From: Phosphoribacter sp037045045
Lineage (GTDB): Bacteria; Actinomycetota; Actinomycetes; Actinomycetales; Dermatophilaceae
Length of the DNA stretch: 64,000 nucleotides
NCBI GenBank assembly: GCA_037045045.1
Contig: JBAOHL010000005.1
Span: 124,001 to 188,000, forward strand
Direction: 5' to 3'
Positions within the stretch are counted from its first letter, which is position 1. Every line of letters begins with the position of its first letter. A program made the position numbers and the translations under genes. A model generated the notes under the pieces. It was not told the DNA's origin. It saw nothing but the letters and a program-made list of their open reading frames with translations, and searched no databases. Below are positions 50,687 to 59,833 of this stretch, one piece after another.

Positions 50687-52707
50687 CGGCCGATGTTGCC
50701 GGCCGGTCCGGGCAGCCGCGCGTCGAACCATTCGTCGTCCTCGCCCTTGGTCTCCGCGCCGCGCAGCTGATACGGCACGCTGGCGACCATCACGCCGGGG
50801 ATGAAGTGCAGCCGCACCCGCAACCGCAGGGCGCTCTGGTTGTGCAGGATCTGTGCGTACCAATGGCCGACGACGTACTCGGGGACGTAGACGATGACGA
50901 GGTCGCGCGGGTTGCCGCTGCGCAGCGACCGCACGTAGTCGATGACCGGCCGGGTGATCTCGCGGTAGGGCGAGGCGATGATCTTCAACGGGATGGGCAC
51001 CTCGTGACGCACCCAGTCGGCGCGCAACGCCCGGGTGTCCTCGGGGTCGACCTCGACGGTCAACGCCTCGAGGACCGAGGGACGGGTCGCCCGGGCGTAG
51101 GCAATGGCCCGCATCGCCGGCTTGTGCAGCTTAGACAGCAGCACGATGGCATGCACGCGACTCGGCAGCAGCGACTCGCGTTCGTCGACGTCCTTGAGCT
51201 CCTCGCTCACCGCGCGATAGTGACGGTTGATGCCGAGCATGGCGACGTAGAGGATCGCCATGCCGAGGATGGCCCACTTCGCGCCGGCCTGGAACTTCGT
51301 CAAGAGCACGACGGCGAGCACGAGCACCGACATCGTGGCTCCGATGCCGTTGATGACGCGGGAGCGCTTCATCCGGCCACGGGACTTCGGGTCCGACTCC
51401 ACGGCCAGCAGCCGGTTCCAGTGTCGGATCATCCCGGTCTGACTCATCGAGAAGCTGACGAACACCCCGACGATGTAGAGGTTGATGAGCTGGGTGACCT
51501 CGGCCTGGTAGGCGATGATGAGCCCGATCGCCATGGCGGCCAGGATGATGATGCCGTTGGAGAAGGCCAGCCGATCCCCCCGGGTGTGCAACTGACGCGG
51601 CAGGAACCCGTCCTTGGCGAGGATCGAACCGAGCACCGGGAAGCCGTTGAACGCGGTGTTCGCCGCGAGGATGAGGATGATCCCGGTGACGGCGGCGACG
51701 AAGTACACCCCGAGGGGGAAGTCGGTGAATACCGTCTTGGCGAGCTGACCGATAACCGTGTCCTGCTTGTACGACTCGCCGACCGGCACGCCGTTGCGCA
51801 GCATCCCCTCGCCGACCCAGTCCGTCTCGGCGATCTTCACGCCGGTCATCCTGCTCAACGCGATGATCGAGGTGAGCATCGCCACCGAGATCGCGCCCAT
51901 GAGCAGCAGGGTGTTCGCGGCGTTCCGGCTCTTGGGCTTCTTGAACGCCGGGACGCCGTTGGAGATTGCCTCGACCCCGGTGAGGGCGGCGCACCCGGAG
52001 GAGAAGCCACGCAGGAGCAGGAAGGCGACGGCCAGCCCGGCGACGTCGTGACCAGGCTGCGCGACGAGCTCGAGATCGGCGCTCGGTGCGGTGCCGAGGG
52101 TACCGGTGACGGACTTGACGAATCCGTAGATCCCCATGCCGATGATCCCCGCCATGAACGCGTAGACAGGCACCGCGAAGGCCTTGCCCGACTCGCGTAC
52201 CCCGCGCAGGTTCATCGCCATGAGCACGATGACCAGGCCGACGGCGATCGGCACCTCCCGCCCCTCGATGCCACCGAGCGCGGTCTTGGCGTTCTGGACC
52301 CCCGAGGAGATCGACACGGCGACGGTGAGGACGTAGTCCACGAGCAGGGCGCTGGCCACGGTGAGTCCGGCCTTGGGGCCGAGGTTGACGGTGGCGACCT
52401 CGTAGTCTCCGCCGCCGGACGGGTAGGCGCGGACGTTCTGTCGGTAGGAGGCCACGACGATGCCCATGACGAAGACGACGCCGACGGTGATCTGCCACGA
52501 ATGCATGGCCGCGAACGATCCGCCGGCCAGGCCGAGGATGAGCAGGATCTCGTCCGGGGCGTAGGCGACCGAGGAGAGCGCGTCGCTGGCGAAGATCGGC
52601 AGGGCGAGCTTCTTGGGCAGCAGGGTCTCGCCGAGACGGTCGCTGCGCATCGCCCGACCGAGCAGGACTCGTTTGACGATGCGTCCGGAGTTAGGCACGG
52701 CTGACAT
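50683..52707 (-). CDS. APC-type permease, KimA-like potassium transporter
   Basis: A 674-residue membrane protein with about 12 helices and a 150-residue cytosolic C-terminal domain. FASDALSSVAYAPDEI and AFLLLRGFSSGCAALTGVEA match the KimA/APC group, whose Bacillus member is a high-affinity potassium importer. Two TrkA-type genes start 144 bases away on the other strand, which supports potassium transport. Amino acid transport is the alternative. ATG 52707 is within a region carrying one GTATGCCG repeat. Confidence 0.8.
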   Translation of the reverse strand: MSAVPNSGRIVKRVLLGRAMRSDRLGETLLPKKLALPIFASDALSSVAYAPDEILLILGLAGGSFAAMHSWQITVGVVFVMGIVVASYRQNVRAYPSGGGDYEVATVNLGPKAGLTVASALLVDYVLTVAVSISSGVQNAKTALGGIEGREVPIAVGLVIVLMAMNLRGVRESGKAFAVPVYAFMAGIIGMGIYGFVKSVTGTLGTAPSADLELVAQPGHDVAGLAVAFLLLRGFSSGCAALTGVEAISNGVPAFKKPKSRNAANTLLLMGAISVAMLTSIIALSRMTGVKIAETDWVGEGMLRNGVPVGESYKQDTVIGQLAKTVFTDFPLGVYFVAAVTGIILILAANTAFNGFPVLGSILAKDGFLPRQLHTRGDRLAFSNGIIILAAMAIGLIIAYQAEVTQLINLYIVGVFVSFSMSQTGMIRHWNRLLAVESDPKSRGRMKRSRVINGIGATMSVLVLAVVLLTKFQAGAKWAILGMAILYVAMLGINRHYRAVSEELKDVDERESLLPSRVHAIVLLSKLHKPAMRAIAYARATRPSVLEALTVEVDPEDTRALRADWVRHEVPIPLKIIASPYREITRPVIDYVRSLRSGNPRDLVIVYVPEYVVGHWYAQILHNQSALRLRVRLHFIPGVMVASVPYQLRGAETKGEDDEWFDARLPGPAGNIGR

Positions 52708-52850
52708 CGTATGCCGCGCGCCGTCGCCGCCGCCGGGCCGCGGGCCGCCCGTCGCCCGGCGCTACCGCGCCCCGCCGCCCGTGGCCCGGCCGGATGCGCC
52801 GGGCTGTCCAGCGCGGGGAAAGGTGGGCCAGCGGTGTAGCGTCTGAAGTC

Positions 52851-53513
52851 GTGCACTTCGTCATCATGGGTTGTGGGCGCGTCGGCGCGACGCTGGCCAA
52901 GAGCCTGTCCGCCCAAGGCCACGATGTCGCGGTCGTCGACTCGGAGGCCGAGGCGTTCCGCCGCCTGGGCAGCACCTTCGAGGGCAAGACGGTCACCGGC
53001 ATGGGCTTCGACCGTGAGGTCCTGCTCGCCGCCGGCATCAAGCAGGCCTATGCCTTCGCCGCGGTGTCCAGCGGCGACAACTCGAACATTCTGGCCGCCC
53101 GGGTTGCGCGGGAGACCTTCGGAGTCGAACACGTCGCGGCTCGCATCTACGACCCCCGCCGGGCTGCGGTCTACCAGCGCCTCGGCATCCCCACCGTGGC
53201 TACCGTTCGCTGGACTGCCGACCAGATGATCCAGCGGCTGCTGCCGCAGGGGGCCGTCCCCGCGCTCACCGACCCGAGCGGCAAGGTCGTGGTCGCCGAG
53301 GTCCCGGTCAACCGCGGCTGGGTCGGGCAGACCATCCATGCCCTCGAACGGCTGGCCGCGACCCGGGTAGCCTTCCTCACCCGCCTCGGCGACGGCCTGG
53401 TCCCCACCGACGACACTGTCTACCAGGACGGCGACCTGTTGCACATCGTCACGGGCATCGACGACCTCACCCGGGCCGAGCGGATGCTCGCCGCGGCGCC
53501 CCCCCACGAGTGA
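52851..53513 (+). CDS. TrkA-family potassium uptake regulator (CeoB-like)
   Basis: A 220-residue RCK protein: Rossmann nucleotide-binding N-half (FVIMGCGRVGATLAKSLSAQ, then VVDSEAEAFRRLG) and a TrkA-C domain. Pairs of such proteins gate Trk or KimA-type transporters by NAD(H)/ATP or c-di-AMP binding. GTG 52851 has no ribosome site; leaderless start likely. The partner gene follows after 39 bases. Confidence 0.88.
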   Translation: MHFVIMGCGRVGATLAKSLSAQGHDVAVVDSEAEAFRRLGSTFEGKTVTGMGFDREVLLAAGIKQAYAFAAVSSGDNSNILAARVARETFGVEHVAARIYDPRRAAVYQRLGIPTVATVRWTADQMIQRLLPQGAVPALTDPSGKVVVAEVPVNRGWVGQTIHALERLAATRVAFLTRLGDGLVPTDDTVYQDGDLLHIVTGIDDLTRAERMLAAAPPHE

Positions 53514-53552
53514 CTCGACGCCGCGGCATACCGCCGGAGAGGGACAACTGAC

Positions 53553-54236
53553 ATGCGCGTGGTCATCGCCGGAGCCGGCAGCGTCGGGCGTTCGATCGCC
53601 CGCGAGCTGATCCACAACGGTCACGAGGTCCTGCTCATCGACCGCTCCCCCGACGCCGTCCTGGCCTCCCGGGTCCCCGACGCCACCTGGCTCTTGGCCG
53701 ACTCGTGCGAGATCTCCTCGCTCGAGGAGGCGCGGGTCGACCAGTGCGACGTCGTCGTGGCGGCCACCGGTGACGACAAGGCCAACCTCGTCGTCTCGTT
53801 GCTCGCCAAGACCGAGTTCGGGGTGCCGCGCACGGTTGCCCGGGTCAACAACCCGAAGAACGAGTGGATGTTCGACGAGTCCTGGGGCGTCGACGTCGCC
53901 GTGTCGACCCCGCGACTGATGACCGCCCTCGTCGAAGAGGCCGTCAGCGTGGGCGACCTCGTGCGGGTCTTCGAGTTCCGTCAGGCGAAGGCGTCGATGG
54001 TGGAGCTCACGCTGCCCCCGAACAGCCCCTATGCCGGGGCCCGGGTCGGCGACATCCCCTGGCCGGCCGACACGGTGCTCGTCGGCATCCTGCGCGAGGA
54101 CCGGCCGCTGGCCCCGAGCCGCGACGACGCCCTCGAACCGCACGACGAGTTGTTGTTCCTGGCCAACAACGACACCGAGGACGAGCTGGAGAATCTCCTC
54201 TCGCCGGGTTACCGCCCACCCCGCGACGAGGACTGA
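53553..54236 (+). CDS. TrkA-family potassium uptake regulator (CeoC-like)
   Basis: A 227-residue RCK protein (RVVIAGAGSVGRSIARELI, then VLLIDRSPDAVLASRVPDA; TrkA-C domain VGDIPWPADTVLVGILRED). It probably forms a heterodimer or ring with the upstream TrkA protein. ATG 53553 follows GGAGAGGG. Its 3' end overlaps the convergent DUF3159 gene by 28 bases. Confidence 0.88.
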   Translation: MRVVIAGAGSVGRSIARELIHNGHEVLLIDRSPDAVLASRVPDATWLLADSCEISSLEEARVDQCDVVVAATGDDKANLVVSLLAKTEFGVPRTVARVNNPKNEWMFDESWGVDVAVSTPRLMTALVEEAVSVGDLVRVFEFRQAKASMVELTLPPNSPYAGARVGDIPWPADTVLVGILREDRPLAPSRDDALEPHDELLFLANNDTEDELENLLSPGYRPPRDED

Positions 54237-55015
54237 CCGCCCCCGTCGAGCGGCGTGTGCCCGCGCACGAGCAGCGTCCCCATGACGAGGATGGCCACGG
54301 CATAGGCCGGCCACCCGAGGACGATCCGCGAGAACCCCAGCGCGGTGACCTGGTCGGCGAGATAGAGGGGCACCTGCACCGAGAGGCGCACGGCCGCCAA
54401 CCCGGCGAGCACCCACCCGAGACGGCTCGCGACGGTGACGATGCCGGTGTGTCGGCGCCAGGCGGTGAACGCCTCGTTGACCGCGGCGACATCGGCCTCG
54501 TCGGCGGCCTCGCGAGCCTCGCGGTCCTGGGCGCTGAGGGCGGCCCGCTCGGCTCGCCCACTGCGGCTCTGCGAGGCGCGAAGCCGTGCCGAGGTCTCGG
54601 CGAGTTCGGGGTCTCCCGCGGCGATGACGAAGCCGAGCACCGGCCAACGCACGAGGTTGGACACGGCGAACAGCAGGCCGCTCCCCGCGGTCTGGATCAT
54701 GCCGGTGAGGAAGGCGTCCTGGGCTCGCCCGGTCCGGGTGGCGACGAACGCGGCGATGGCCACGCCGACGACTGCCCACACGAGGAATCGTGCCGTCTGC
54801 CGCTGCGCTGCCCGGATCGCCGCGAGGATCCCGGCGGCGACCGTCGCGGCGAGCACCGCCGGCCAGATCTGCTCGCCGAGCGTCCACCACAGGACGAAGA
54901 CCACCGTGGGGACCGCCGACTCGATGCCGCCCCGCCAGCCCCCGAACACCGCCGTCAGGCGGGCCCTGACCAGCTCTTCGACGGTGACGAACTGCGGCGC
55001 CTGCTCCTCAACCAC
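54209..55015 (-). CDS. DUF3159 membrane protein
   Basis: A 268-residue membrane protein with about six helices, DUF3159 family, common in actinobacteria next to the OB-fold and DUF3710 genes as here. RARLTAVFGGWRGGIESAVP and SNLVRWPVLGFVIAAGDPEL are typical. Function unknown. It overlaps the OB-fold gene end by eight bases and the 3' end of the TrkA-type gene. Confidence 0.88.
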   Translation of the reverse strand: MVEEQAPQFVTVEELVRARLTAVFGGWRGGIESAVPTVVFVLWWTLGEQIWPAVLAATVAAGILAAIRAAQRQTARFLVWAVVGVAIAAFVATRTGRAQDAFLTGMIQTAGSGLLFAVSNLVRWPVLGFVIAAGDPELAETSARLRASQSRSGRAERAALSAQDREAREAADEADVAAVNEAFTAWRRHTGIVTVASRLGWVLAGLAAVRLSVQVPLYLADQVTALGFSRIVLGWPAYAVAILVMGTLLVRGHTPLDGGGQSSSRGGR

Positions 55016-55388
55016 GGTGGACGATCTCGTATGCCGCGTTGAAGATCGTCGGGACGCCCCGCCGCAGAGTCATCCGGCCTCTGGCCCGAAGGAACACCCC
55101 CGGCTCGATGCCGGCGATCTCGCGCCGACCGAGCCACACGAGATTGAGCGGCACCGTGCCGTCGAAGATCTCCACCACGAGCGCGGCCACCTGGATGTTC
55201 GGGCGCAGCGCCACGGATCGGACCTCGCCGCACACCACTGCCGGGCGCCGCGGCTCGAGCTCGGCGATCGGGGTCGCGCCCATCCGGATGCTGCTGTCGT
55301 GCAACTCGTCGGCCTCCAACTCGACCGAGGACTTGCCCAGGCGCTCGACCAAACGCCCGAGGACCCCTCGCCGACGAACCGGGGGCAT
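55008..55388 (-). CDS. OB-fold nucleic acid-binding protein
   Basis: A 126-residue protein with an OB-fold: GVLGRLVERLGKSSVELEAD, then VAALVVEIFDGTVPLNLVWL and EPGVFLRARGRMTLRRGVP. Found with DUF3159 and DUF3710 in actinobacteria; function unknown. ATG 55388 overlaps the DUF3710 stop. Confidence 0.82.
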   Translation of the reverse strand: MPPVRRRGVLGRLVERLGKSSVELEADELHDSSIRMGATPIAELEPRRPAVVCGEVRSVALRPNIQVAALVVEIFDGTVPLNLVWLGRREIAGIEPGVFLRARGRMTLRRGVPTIFNAAYEIVHRG

Positions 55389-56119
55389 CAGCGCACCTCG
55401 GTGATCTCGGGGCCGCGGTCGAAGGGCTTGAGATCGTCCACCCGGGACGGTGCCTGGGCGGACTGGGCGGCCGCCTCGGCCGCGGCCGCAGCGACCGCGT
55501 CCGGCAGGCGCAGGGGCAGCAGCTCCCGGGGTCCCATCGCCACGCTCCCGCGGACGACGACGACCTGACGCAAGACCTCCAGCAGCGGGCCCTCGAGGCT
55601 CGCGTCGGTGGCCGCCGGGCCGGTGAGGACGCCGCGCAGGAACCACCGCGGCCCGTCGACACCGAGGAAGCGGGCCCGCGGACCGGACCCGGGCAGGTCG
55701 GCGACGATCTCCCGGCCGAGCGGCCCGTCGACGACCTCGGCACGACCGTGTTGCCCGACGATGCTCGCGGCAATCTCGGCCCGGATCTCGGCCCAGACCC
55801 CCTGCGACCGAGGGGCGGCGAACGCCGACAGGGCCAACTCCGACCCGCCGATCCCGACGTGTGCCGTGGTGACGACCTGGGAGGACTCGTCGACCTCGAG
55901 GCGCACGGTCATGCCGTCCACGGCGGGCAGCCAGAGGCTGCCGAGATCGAGTCGGTCGCCGACGTCGAGCACCTGCTCGCGGTCGTAGGGCCCACCGTCG
56001 CCGAGGTCCACCGCCTCGTCCTCGACCGCGGGATCGGGTGTCTCGAGGTCGGCCGGCTCGGCCGCCTCCGGCAGATCCGACGCGGCCGGCCCGCGCTGCC
56101 GACGCCCAAAGATGCCCAC
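55388..56119 (-). CDS. DUF3710 protein
   Basis: A 243-residue conserved actinobacterial protein of the DUF3710 family (YDREQVLDVGDRLDLGSLWLP, then SRVRARFLGVDGPRWFLRGV-like segment). The N-terminal 40 residues are acidic and low in complexity. Function unknown; genomic partner of dut and the OB-fold gene. The dUTPase gene ends only 3 bases before its start. Confidence 0.85.
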   Translation of the reverse strand: MGIFGRRQRGPAASDLPEAAEPADLETPDPAVEDEAVDLGDGGPYDREQVLDVGDRLDLGSLWLPAVDGMTVRLEVDESSQVVTTAHVGIGGSELALSAFAAPRSQGVWAEIRAEIAASIVGQHGRAEVVDGPLGREIVADLPGSGPRARFLGVDGPRWFLRGVLTGPAATDASLEGPLLEVLRQVVVVRGSVAMGPRELLPLRLPDAVAAAAAEAAAQSAQAPSRVDDLKPFDRGPEITEVR

Positions 56120-56122
56120 CGC

Positions 56123-56596
56123 TTACGTCCTTGCTGCCCGGTCGACCGCGTCGACGTCCTGGCCGAACCCTCCGCTCGCGCCGTGCCCAGTCTCCCCCCG
56201 ATCGCTTCGGGGAAGCGACTCGGCCGCGACGAGTTCGACCTGGGCGACCCTCTGGACGACGAGTTGGGCCACCCGGTCGCCGCGGCGCACGGTGAACGAC
56301 TCGCGCGGGTCGAGGTTGACGAGGTTGACGAGGATCTCCCCGCGATAGCCGGCGTCGATGGTTCCTGGCGCGTTGACGATGGTGATGCCGTGGCGGGCCG
56401 CCAAGCCGGAGCGCGGGTGGGTGAACGCGGCATACCCGTCGGGCAGGGCGATGGCCACCCCGGTGGGAAGCAGCACCCGCTCCCCAGGCGGCAGCACGGC
56501 CTCGGTGCGCGCGTAGAGGTCGAGTCCTGCGTCACCGGGGTGTGCGTAGGCGGGCATCGGCAGGCCTTCGTCGAGCCGGCGCACCGACACCTGCAA
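56123..56596 (-). CDS. dut: Deoxyuridine 5'-triphosphate nucleotidohydrolase
   Basis: A 157-residue dUTPase that hydrolyses dUTP to dUMP and pyrophosphate. Motifs: HPGDAGLDLYA (I), PRSGLAARHGITIVNAPGTI (II-III with the catalytic Asp/uracil loop), RRGDRVAQLVVQ (IV); motif V is in the C-terminal GHGASGGFG tail. Start TTG 56596 or GTG 56590; neither has a clear ribosome site. Confidence 0.92.
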   Translation of the reverse strand: MQVSVRRLDEGLPMPAYAHPGDAGLDLYARTEAVLPPGERVLLPTGVAIALPDGYAAFTHPRSGLAARHGITIVNAPGTIDAGYRGEILVNLVNLDPRESFTVRRGDRVAQLVVQRVAQVELVAAESLPRSDRGETGHGASGGFGQDVDAVDRAART

Positions 56597-56635
56597 CGTC
56601 CGGGCCGGGGTCCGGGCCGGCCTCGGGCGGGACCA

Positions 56636-56935
56636 TCAGGCGACGCACTCCCGGCAGACCATCTGGCCGTTCGTCTCCTTGGCGAGTTGGCTGCGGTGAT
56701 GGACCAGGAAGCACCGGCTGCAGGTGAATTCGTCGGCCTGGCGCGGCAACACCCGCACCGACAGCTCCTCGCCGGACAGGTCGGCCCCGGGGAGCTCGAA
56801 ACCCTCGGCCTGCTCGGCCTCGTCGACGTCGACGCTCGAGGACGTCTTGTCGACCCGGCGAGCCTTGAGTTCCTCGATGGAGTCCTCGGACAGATCGTCG
56901 TCGGTCTTGCGGGGGGCGTCGTAGTCGGTGGCCAT
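56636..56935 (-). CDS. DUF4193 protein
   Basis: A 99-residue actinobacterial protein with an acidic N-terminus (MATDYDAPRKTDDDLSEDSI) and a zinc-ribbon C-terminus (FTCSRCFLVHHRSQLA, then VCRECVA). DUF4193 family; function unknown, perhaps linked to RNA polymerase or sigma factors because of its small zinc domain, which is a guess. Between 56936 and 57102 nothing but one repeat copy. Confidence 0.9.
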   Translation of the reverse strand: MATDYDAPRKTDDDLSEDSIEELKARRVDKTSSSVDVDEAEQAEGFELPGADLSGEELSVRVLPRQADEFTCSRCFLVHHRSQLAKETNGQMVCRECVA

Positions 56936-57102
56936 GTCGTCGTTGTGCTCCTTGAGTTCCGAGGGCGGCCGCGGGAGTGCCGATGTAACGTCCGGGACCC
57001 GGGAATCATGCCCCGCGCGGCGGCAAGGTACCCCATCTCGGCCGGTTCGTCACGCCCAGTCCACGAACCGCCCGCGCGGAGGCCGGTATGCCGTGGGCGG
57101 AA

Positions 57103-57936
57103 TCACACTCGCGAAGGCTCGGCGCCGAGCAGTTCGAGCAGCCCGCGGTGCAGGTGCACCCCCCCGGCGACCGTCCCGGCCCGGCTCGGGCGGGATCCCG
57201 AGGGGTCGGTCACCAGGCCACCGGCTTCGGTGACGACGAGCCACCCGGCGGCCAGGTCCCAGGGGTTGAGTTCGCGTTCGTAGTAGGCGTCCAGACGGCC
57301 CTCGGCGACGAGGCAGAGGTCCACGGCGGCACTGCCCATCCGCCGGATATCGCGCACCATGGGCAGCACGCGGGTGAGGACCGCCGCCTGCTCGGCCCGC
57401 ACCGAGGGTCGGTAGGAGAACCCGGTGCCGACCAGAGCGCGGCCGAGAACCCTCTCGGTGCTCACGGCCAGGGGCGTGCGCTGGCCCCCCGCGACGTCGG
57501 AGGTCCAGGCGCCTGCGCCGCGGTGCGCCGCCCACACCCGCCGCAGACCCGGCGCGCACACCGCCCCAGCCACCGGGAGCCAATCCGCGCCGGTCGGGTC
57601 GCCGGTCACTACGGCGACCGACACGGCATACCCGGGCAGACCGTAGAGGTAGTTCACCGTGCCGTCGATGGGGTCGATGACCCAGGTGAGCCCACTGGAC
57701 CCCTCCTGCGCCGACCCCTCTTCCCCGAGGACGGCGTCGTCCGGGCGAGCCGCAAGCAGCCTGGCGCGCAGCAGCGCCTCCGCGGCGGTGTCCATCACGG
57801 TGACGACGTCGGTGTCCGAACTCTTGGTGGCCGCCGCACCGAGGTCGACCGGTCGTTGCGTCGCCACGAAGTGGGCCGCCTCGACGGCGGCCGACAGGGC
57901 GAGCGCCTCGAGCTCGGGCAGGGGCAGGGCGCTCAC
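57103..57936 (-). CDS. Inositol monophosphatase family protein
   Basis: A 277-residue IMPase-fold phosphatase. VLGEEGS (metal-binding Glu), WVIDPIDGTVNYLYG (D-P-I-D-G-T signature) and NPWDLAAGWLVVTEAGG are present. In actinobacteria these dephosphorylate inositol-1-phosphate for phosphatidylinositol and mycothiol, or act as CysQ/histidinol phosphatases. Divergent from sepH. Confidence 0.9.
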   Translation of the reverse strand: MSALPLPELEALALSAAVEAAHFVATQRPVDLGAAATKSSDTDVVTVMDTAAEALLRARLLAARPDDAVLGEEGSAQEGSSGLTWVIDPIDGTVNYLYGLPGYAVSVAVVTGDPTGADWLPVAGAVCAPGLRRVWAAHRGAGAWTSDVAGGQRTPLAVSTERVLGRALVGTGFSYRPSVRAEQAAVLTRVLPMVRDIRRMGSAAVDLCLVAEGRLDAYYERELNPWDLAAGWLVVTEAGGLVTDPSGSRPSRAGTVAGGVHLHRGLLELLGAEPSRV

Positions 57937-58030
57937 GTGGCCACGCTAGCCCTCCGGCGGCGTGGCCGCTTCCGCGACCCGTCGACGGATGGCACAGTCA
58001 GGTGACGCGAATGGCCGACCAGGGAGCGAC

Positions 58031-59143
58031 ATGCAGGATCTGCGGTTGATCGGCATCCACGAGGACGGCGCCCATCTGCTGCTTGCCGGGCCGGACGGGG
58101 CGCGATTTCGTCTGCCCGTCGACGACGCGCTGCGGGGGGCCGCGCGCCGGGAGCGACCGCGACAGGGCCAATTGGGCATCCAGATCGACGGCGACGTCCG
58201 TCCCCGCGACGTGCAGACGATGATTCGCGCGGGGATGGACGCCCAGGAGGTCGCCGAGCGCACCGGGTGGACGGTCGACAAGGTCCACAAGTACGAAGGG
58301 CCGATCCTCGCCGAGCGCGAACACGTCGCGGGGCTGGCCCAGCAGGTGCGCCTGCGGCCCCGGGGGTCCGCGTCGGGGCGAGCCCCTACCCTGGCGACCC
58401 GGGTGGCCGAGCGGTTGGCCGGCCGGGGCGTCGAAGGCGACCTCGTCGGCTGGGACTCGTGGCGGTCCGACGGTGGTGGCTGGGTGGTCGGGGTGAGCTT
58501 CCCCGCCGGCGGCCGGCAACGTCAGGCGACGTGGACGTTCGACCCGGCGACCCGTGTGATCGCCGCGCGCGACGACGAGGCCCGGTGGCTGGCCGAGGAC
58601 GAGCCCGAGGCGGGTGTCGTGACGACCGCCGCGCGGGCCGCAGCGGTGTACGACGTGGACGCCGACGGCGGTGTCGAGGGGGCCGGGAGGCCGACTCTGC
58701 CGACGCATCTGCCCGACGACGCCGAGCTCGTCTCGTCCGTGCGGGAGCACTCCACCGTCCGGGCTCGCCGCGGCGGTGCGCGGCGGCGGCATACCGAACC
58801 GGCATTGCCGCTCGAGGAGGCCTTCCTGGCCGGGGAGAGTTCCGCGCCCGCGTCGGCCTTGTCGGGCCCGGCGGGTGTCGCTGCAGGCCCCAACGCCACG
58901 CCGCCGCTCGACTCGCCCAGCGCGCCCGAGAGTCACCGGTCCCCCGCCGGCGACGACGCCCCGACGGCGCAGTCCCAACCCGCCGAGGTGGACCCGGCGA
59001 CGGAGGCACCCGAGCCGAGGCCGGGCGGCGGCTCGGCGCCAGCACCCGCCCCGGCGCCGAGCCGCCGGGGCGCACGCACCCCGGTGCCGAGCTGGGAGGA
59101 CATCGTCTTCGGGGCGAAGTCCCCCGCCGCCGACCCGGGCTGA
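58031..59143 (+). CDS. sepH: Cell division protein SepH
   Basis: A 370-residue SepH (DUF3071), an actinobacterial regulator of FtsZ assembly. N-terminal DLRLIGIHEDGAHLLLAGP and the helix-turn-helix GMDAQEVAERTGWTVDKVHK are typical; the C-terminal half is disordered, rich in Pro, Ala and Ser, ending in PSWEDIVFGAKS, the family's terminal motif. ATG 58031 with GGGAG upstream. Confidence 0.9.
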   Translation: MQDLRLIGIHEDGAHLLLAGPDGARFRLPVDDALRGAARRERPRQGQLGIQIDGDVRPRDVQTMIRAGMDAQEVAERTGWTVDKVHKYEGPILAEREHVAGLAQQVRLRPRGSASGRAPTLATRVAERLAGRGVEGDLVGWDSWRSDGGGWVVGVSFPAGGRQRQATWTFDPATRVIAARDDEARWLAEDEPEAGVVTTAARAAAVYDVDADGGVEGAGRPTLPTHLPDDAELVSSVREHSTVRARRGGARRRHTEPALPLEEAFLAGESSAPASALSGPAGVAAGPNATPPLDSPSAPESHRSPAGDDAPTAQSQPAEVDPATEAPEPRPGGGSAPAPAPAPSRRGARTPVPSWEDIVFGAKSPAADPG

Positions 59144-59162
59144 CGAAGACCCCGGCACCGGG

Positions 59163-59823
59163 CTAGCGTCCGGACAGGTCGAAGGGCAGCACGTCCGGCG
59201 AGAGGGCCGCGGCTCGGGCGGCGTGCGAGGTCATCCGGTGCAGGTGATGACGCCGGCAGAGCACCTCGTACTCGACCACCCCGGTCTGCGTCGAGGAGAC
59301 GTCGCCGACCAGCACCTGGTCGCCTTCGAGCACCATGGCACCGTCGACGACCCGGGCGTTGTGGGTGGCCCGCCGGCCGCACCAACACAGGGCCTCGACC
59401 TGCAAAGACTTCGACCCGGTCGGCGAGTTCGATCAATCGCTGCGATCCGGCGAACAGCCGGGTCCGGAAATCCGAGGTGATCCCGAAGGCGAAGGCGTCC
59501 AGGCCCATCTCGTCGACGAGCCGGGCCAGCTGTTCCACTTGGGCGGGAGTGTAGAACTGGGCCTCGTCGCAGACGAGGAAGTCCACCCGCTCGCCGTGGC
59601 TGGCCCGCTCGACGACGACCTGCCACAGGTCCAGGGCATCGGTGACCTCGACGGCCGGGGTGGACAGGCCCAGGCGCGAGGAGAGCACCGCCTCCCCGGC
59701 TCGGTCGAACTTCGTGAAGATCAGCCCCACTCGACCGCGGGCGACGTGGTTGTGGTGGATCTGCAGGGCCAGCGTGGACTTGCCGCAGTCCATCGTCCCG
59801 GCGAAGAACACGAGCTCGGCCAT
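59163..59823 (-). pseudogene. tdk: Thymidine kinase with a one-base frameshift
   Basis: The first part (ATG 59823) carries FAGTMDCGKSTLALQIHHN (Walker A), FLVCDEAQFYTP (motif with catalytic Glu) and TSDFRTRLFAGSQRLIELAD. After RVEV the frame breaks at the run of three A at 59404-59406; the rest (LQVEALCWCGRRATHNARV, then EVLCRRHHLHR with zinc-ligand cysteine/histidine) is in another frame. Dropping one A restores V-L-Q-V-E. A homopolymer, so a sequencing error is plausible; otherwise the cell lacks thymidine salvage by this enzyme. Confidence 0.85.
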
Positions 59824-59833
59824 CGGCGTCCCC

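Noticed and set aside
52212..54890. A long minus-strand ORF (892 codons) across the permease and TrkA genes
   Set aside because: It is a shadow of the TrkA genes and the start of the permease in another frame; no domain is recognisable.
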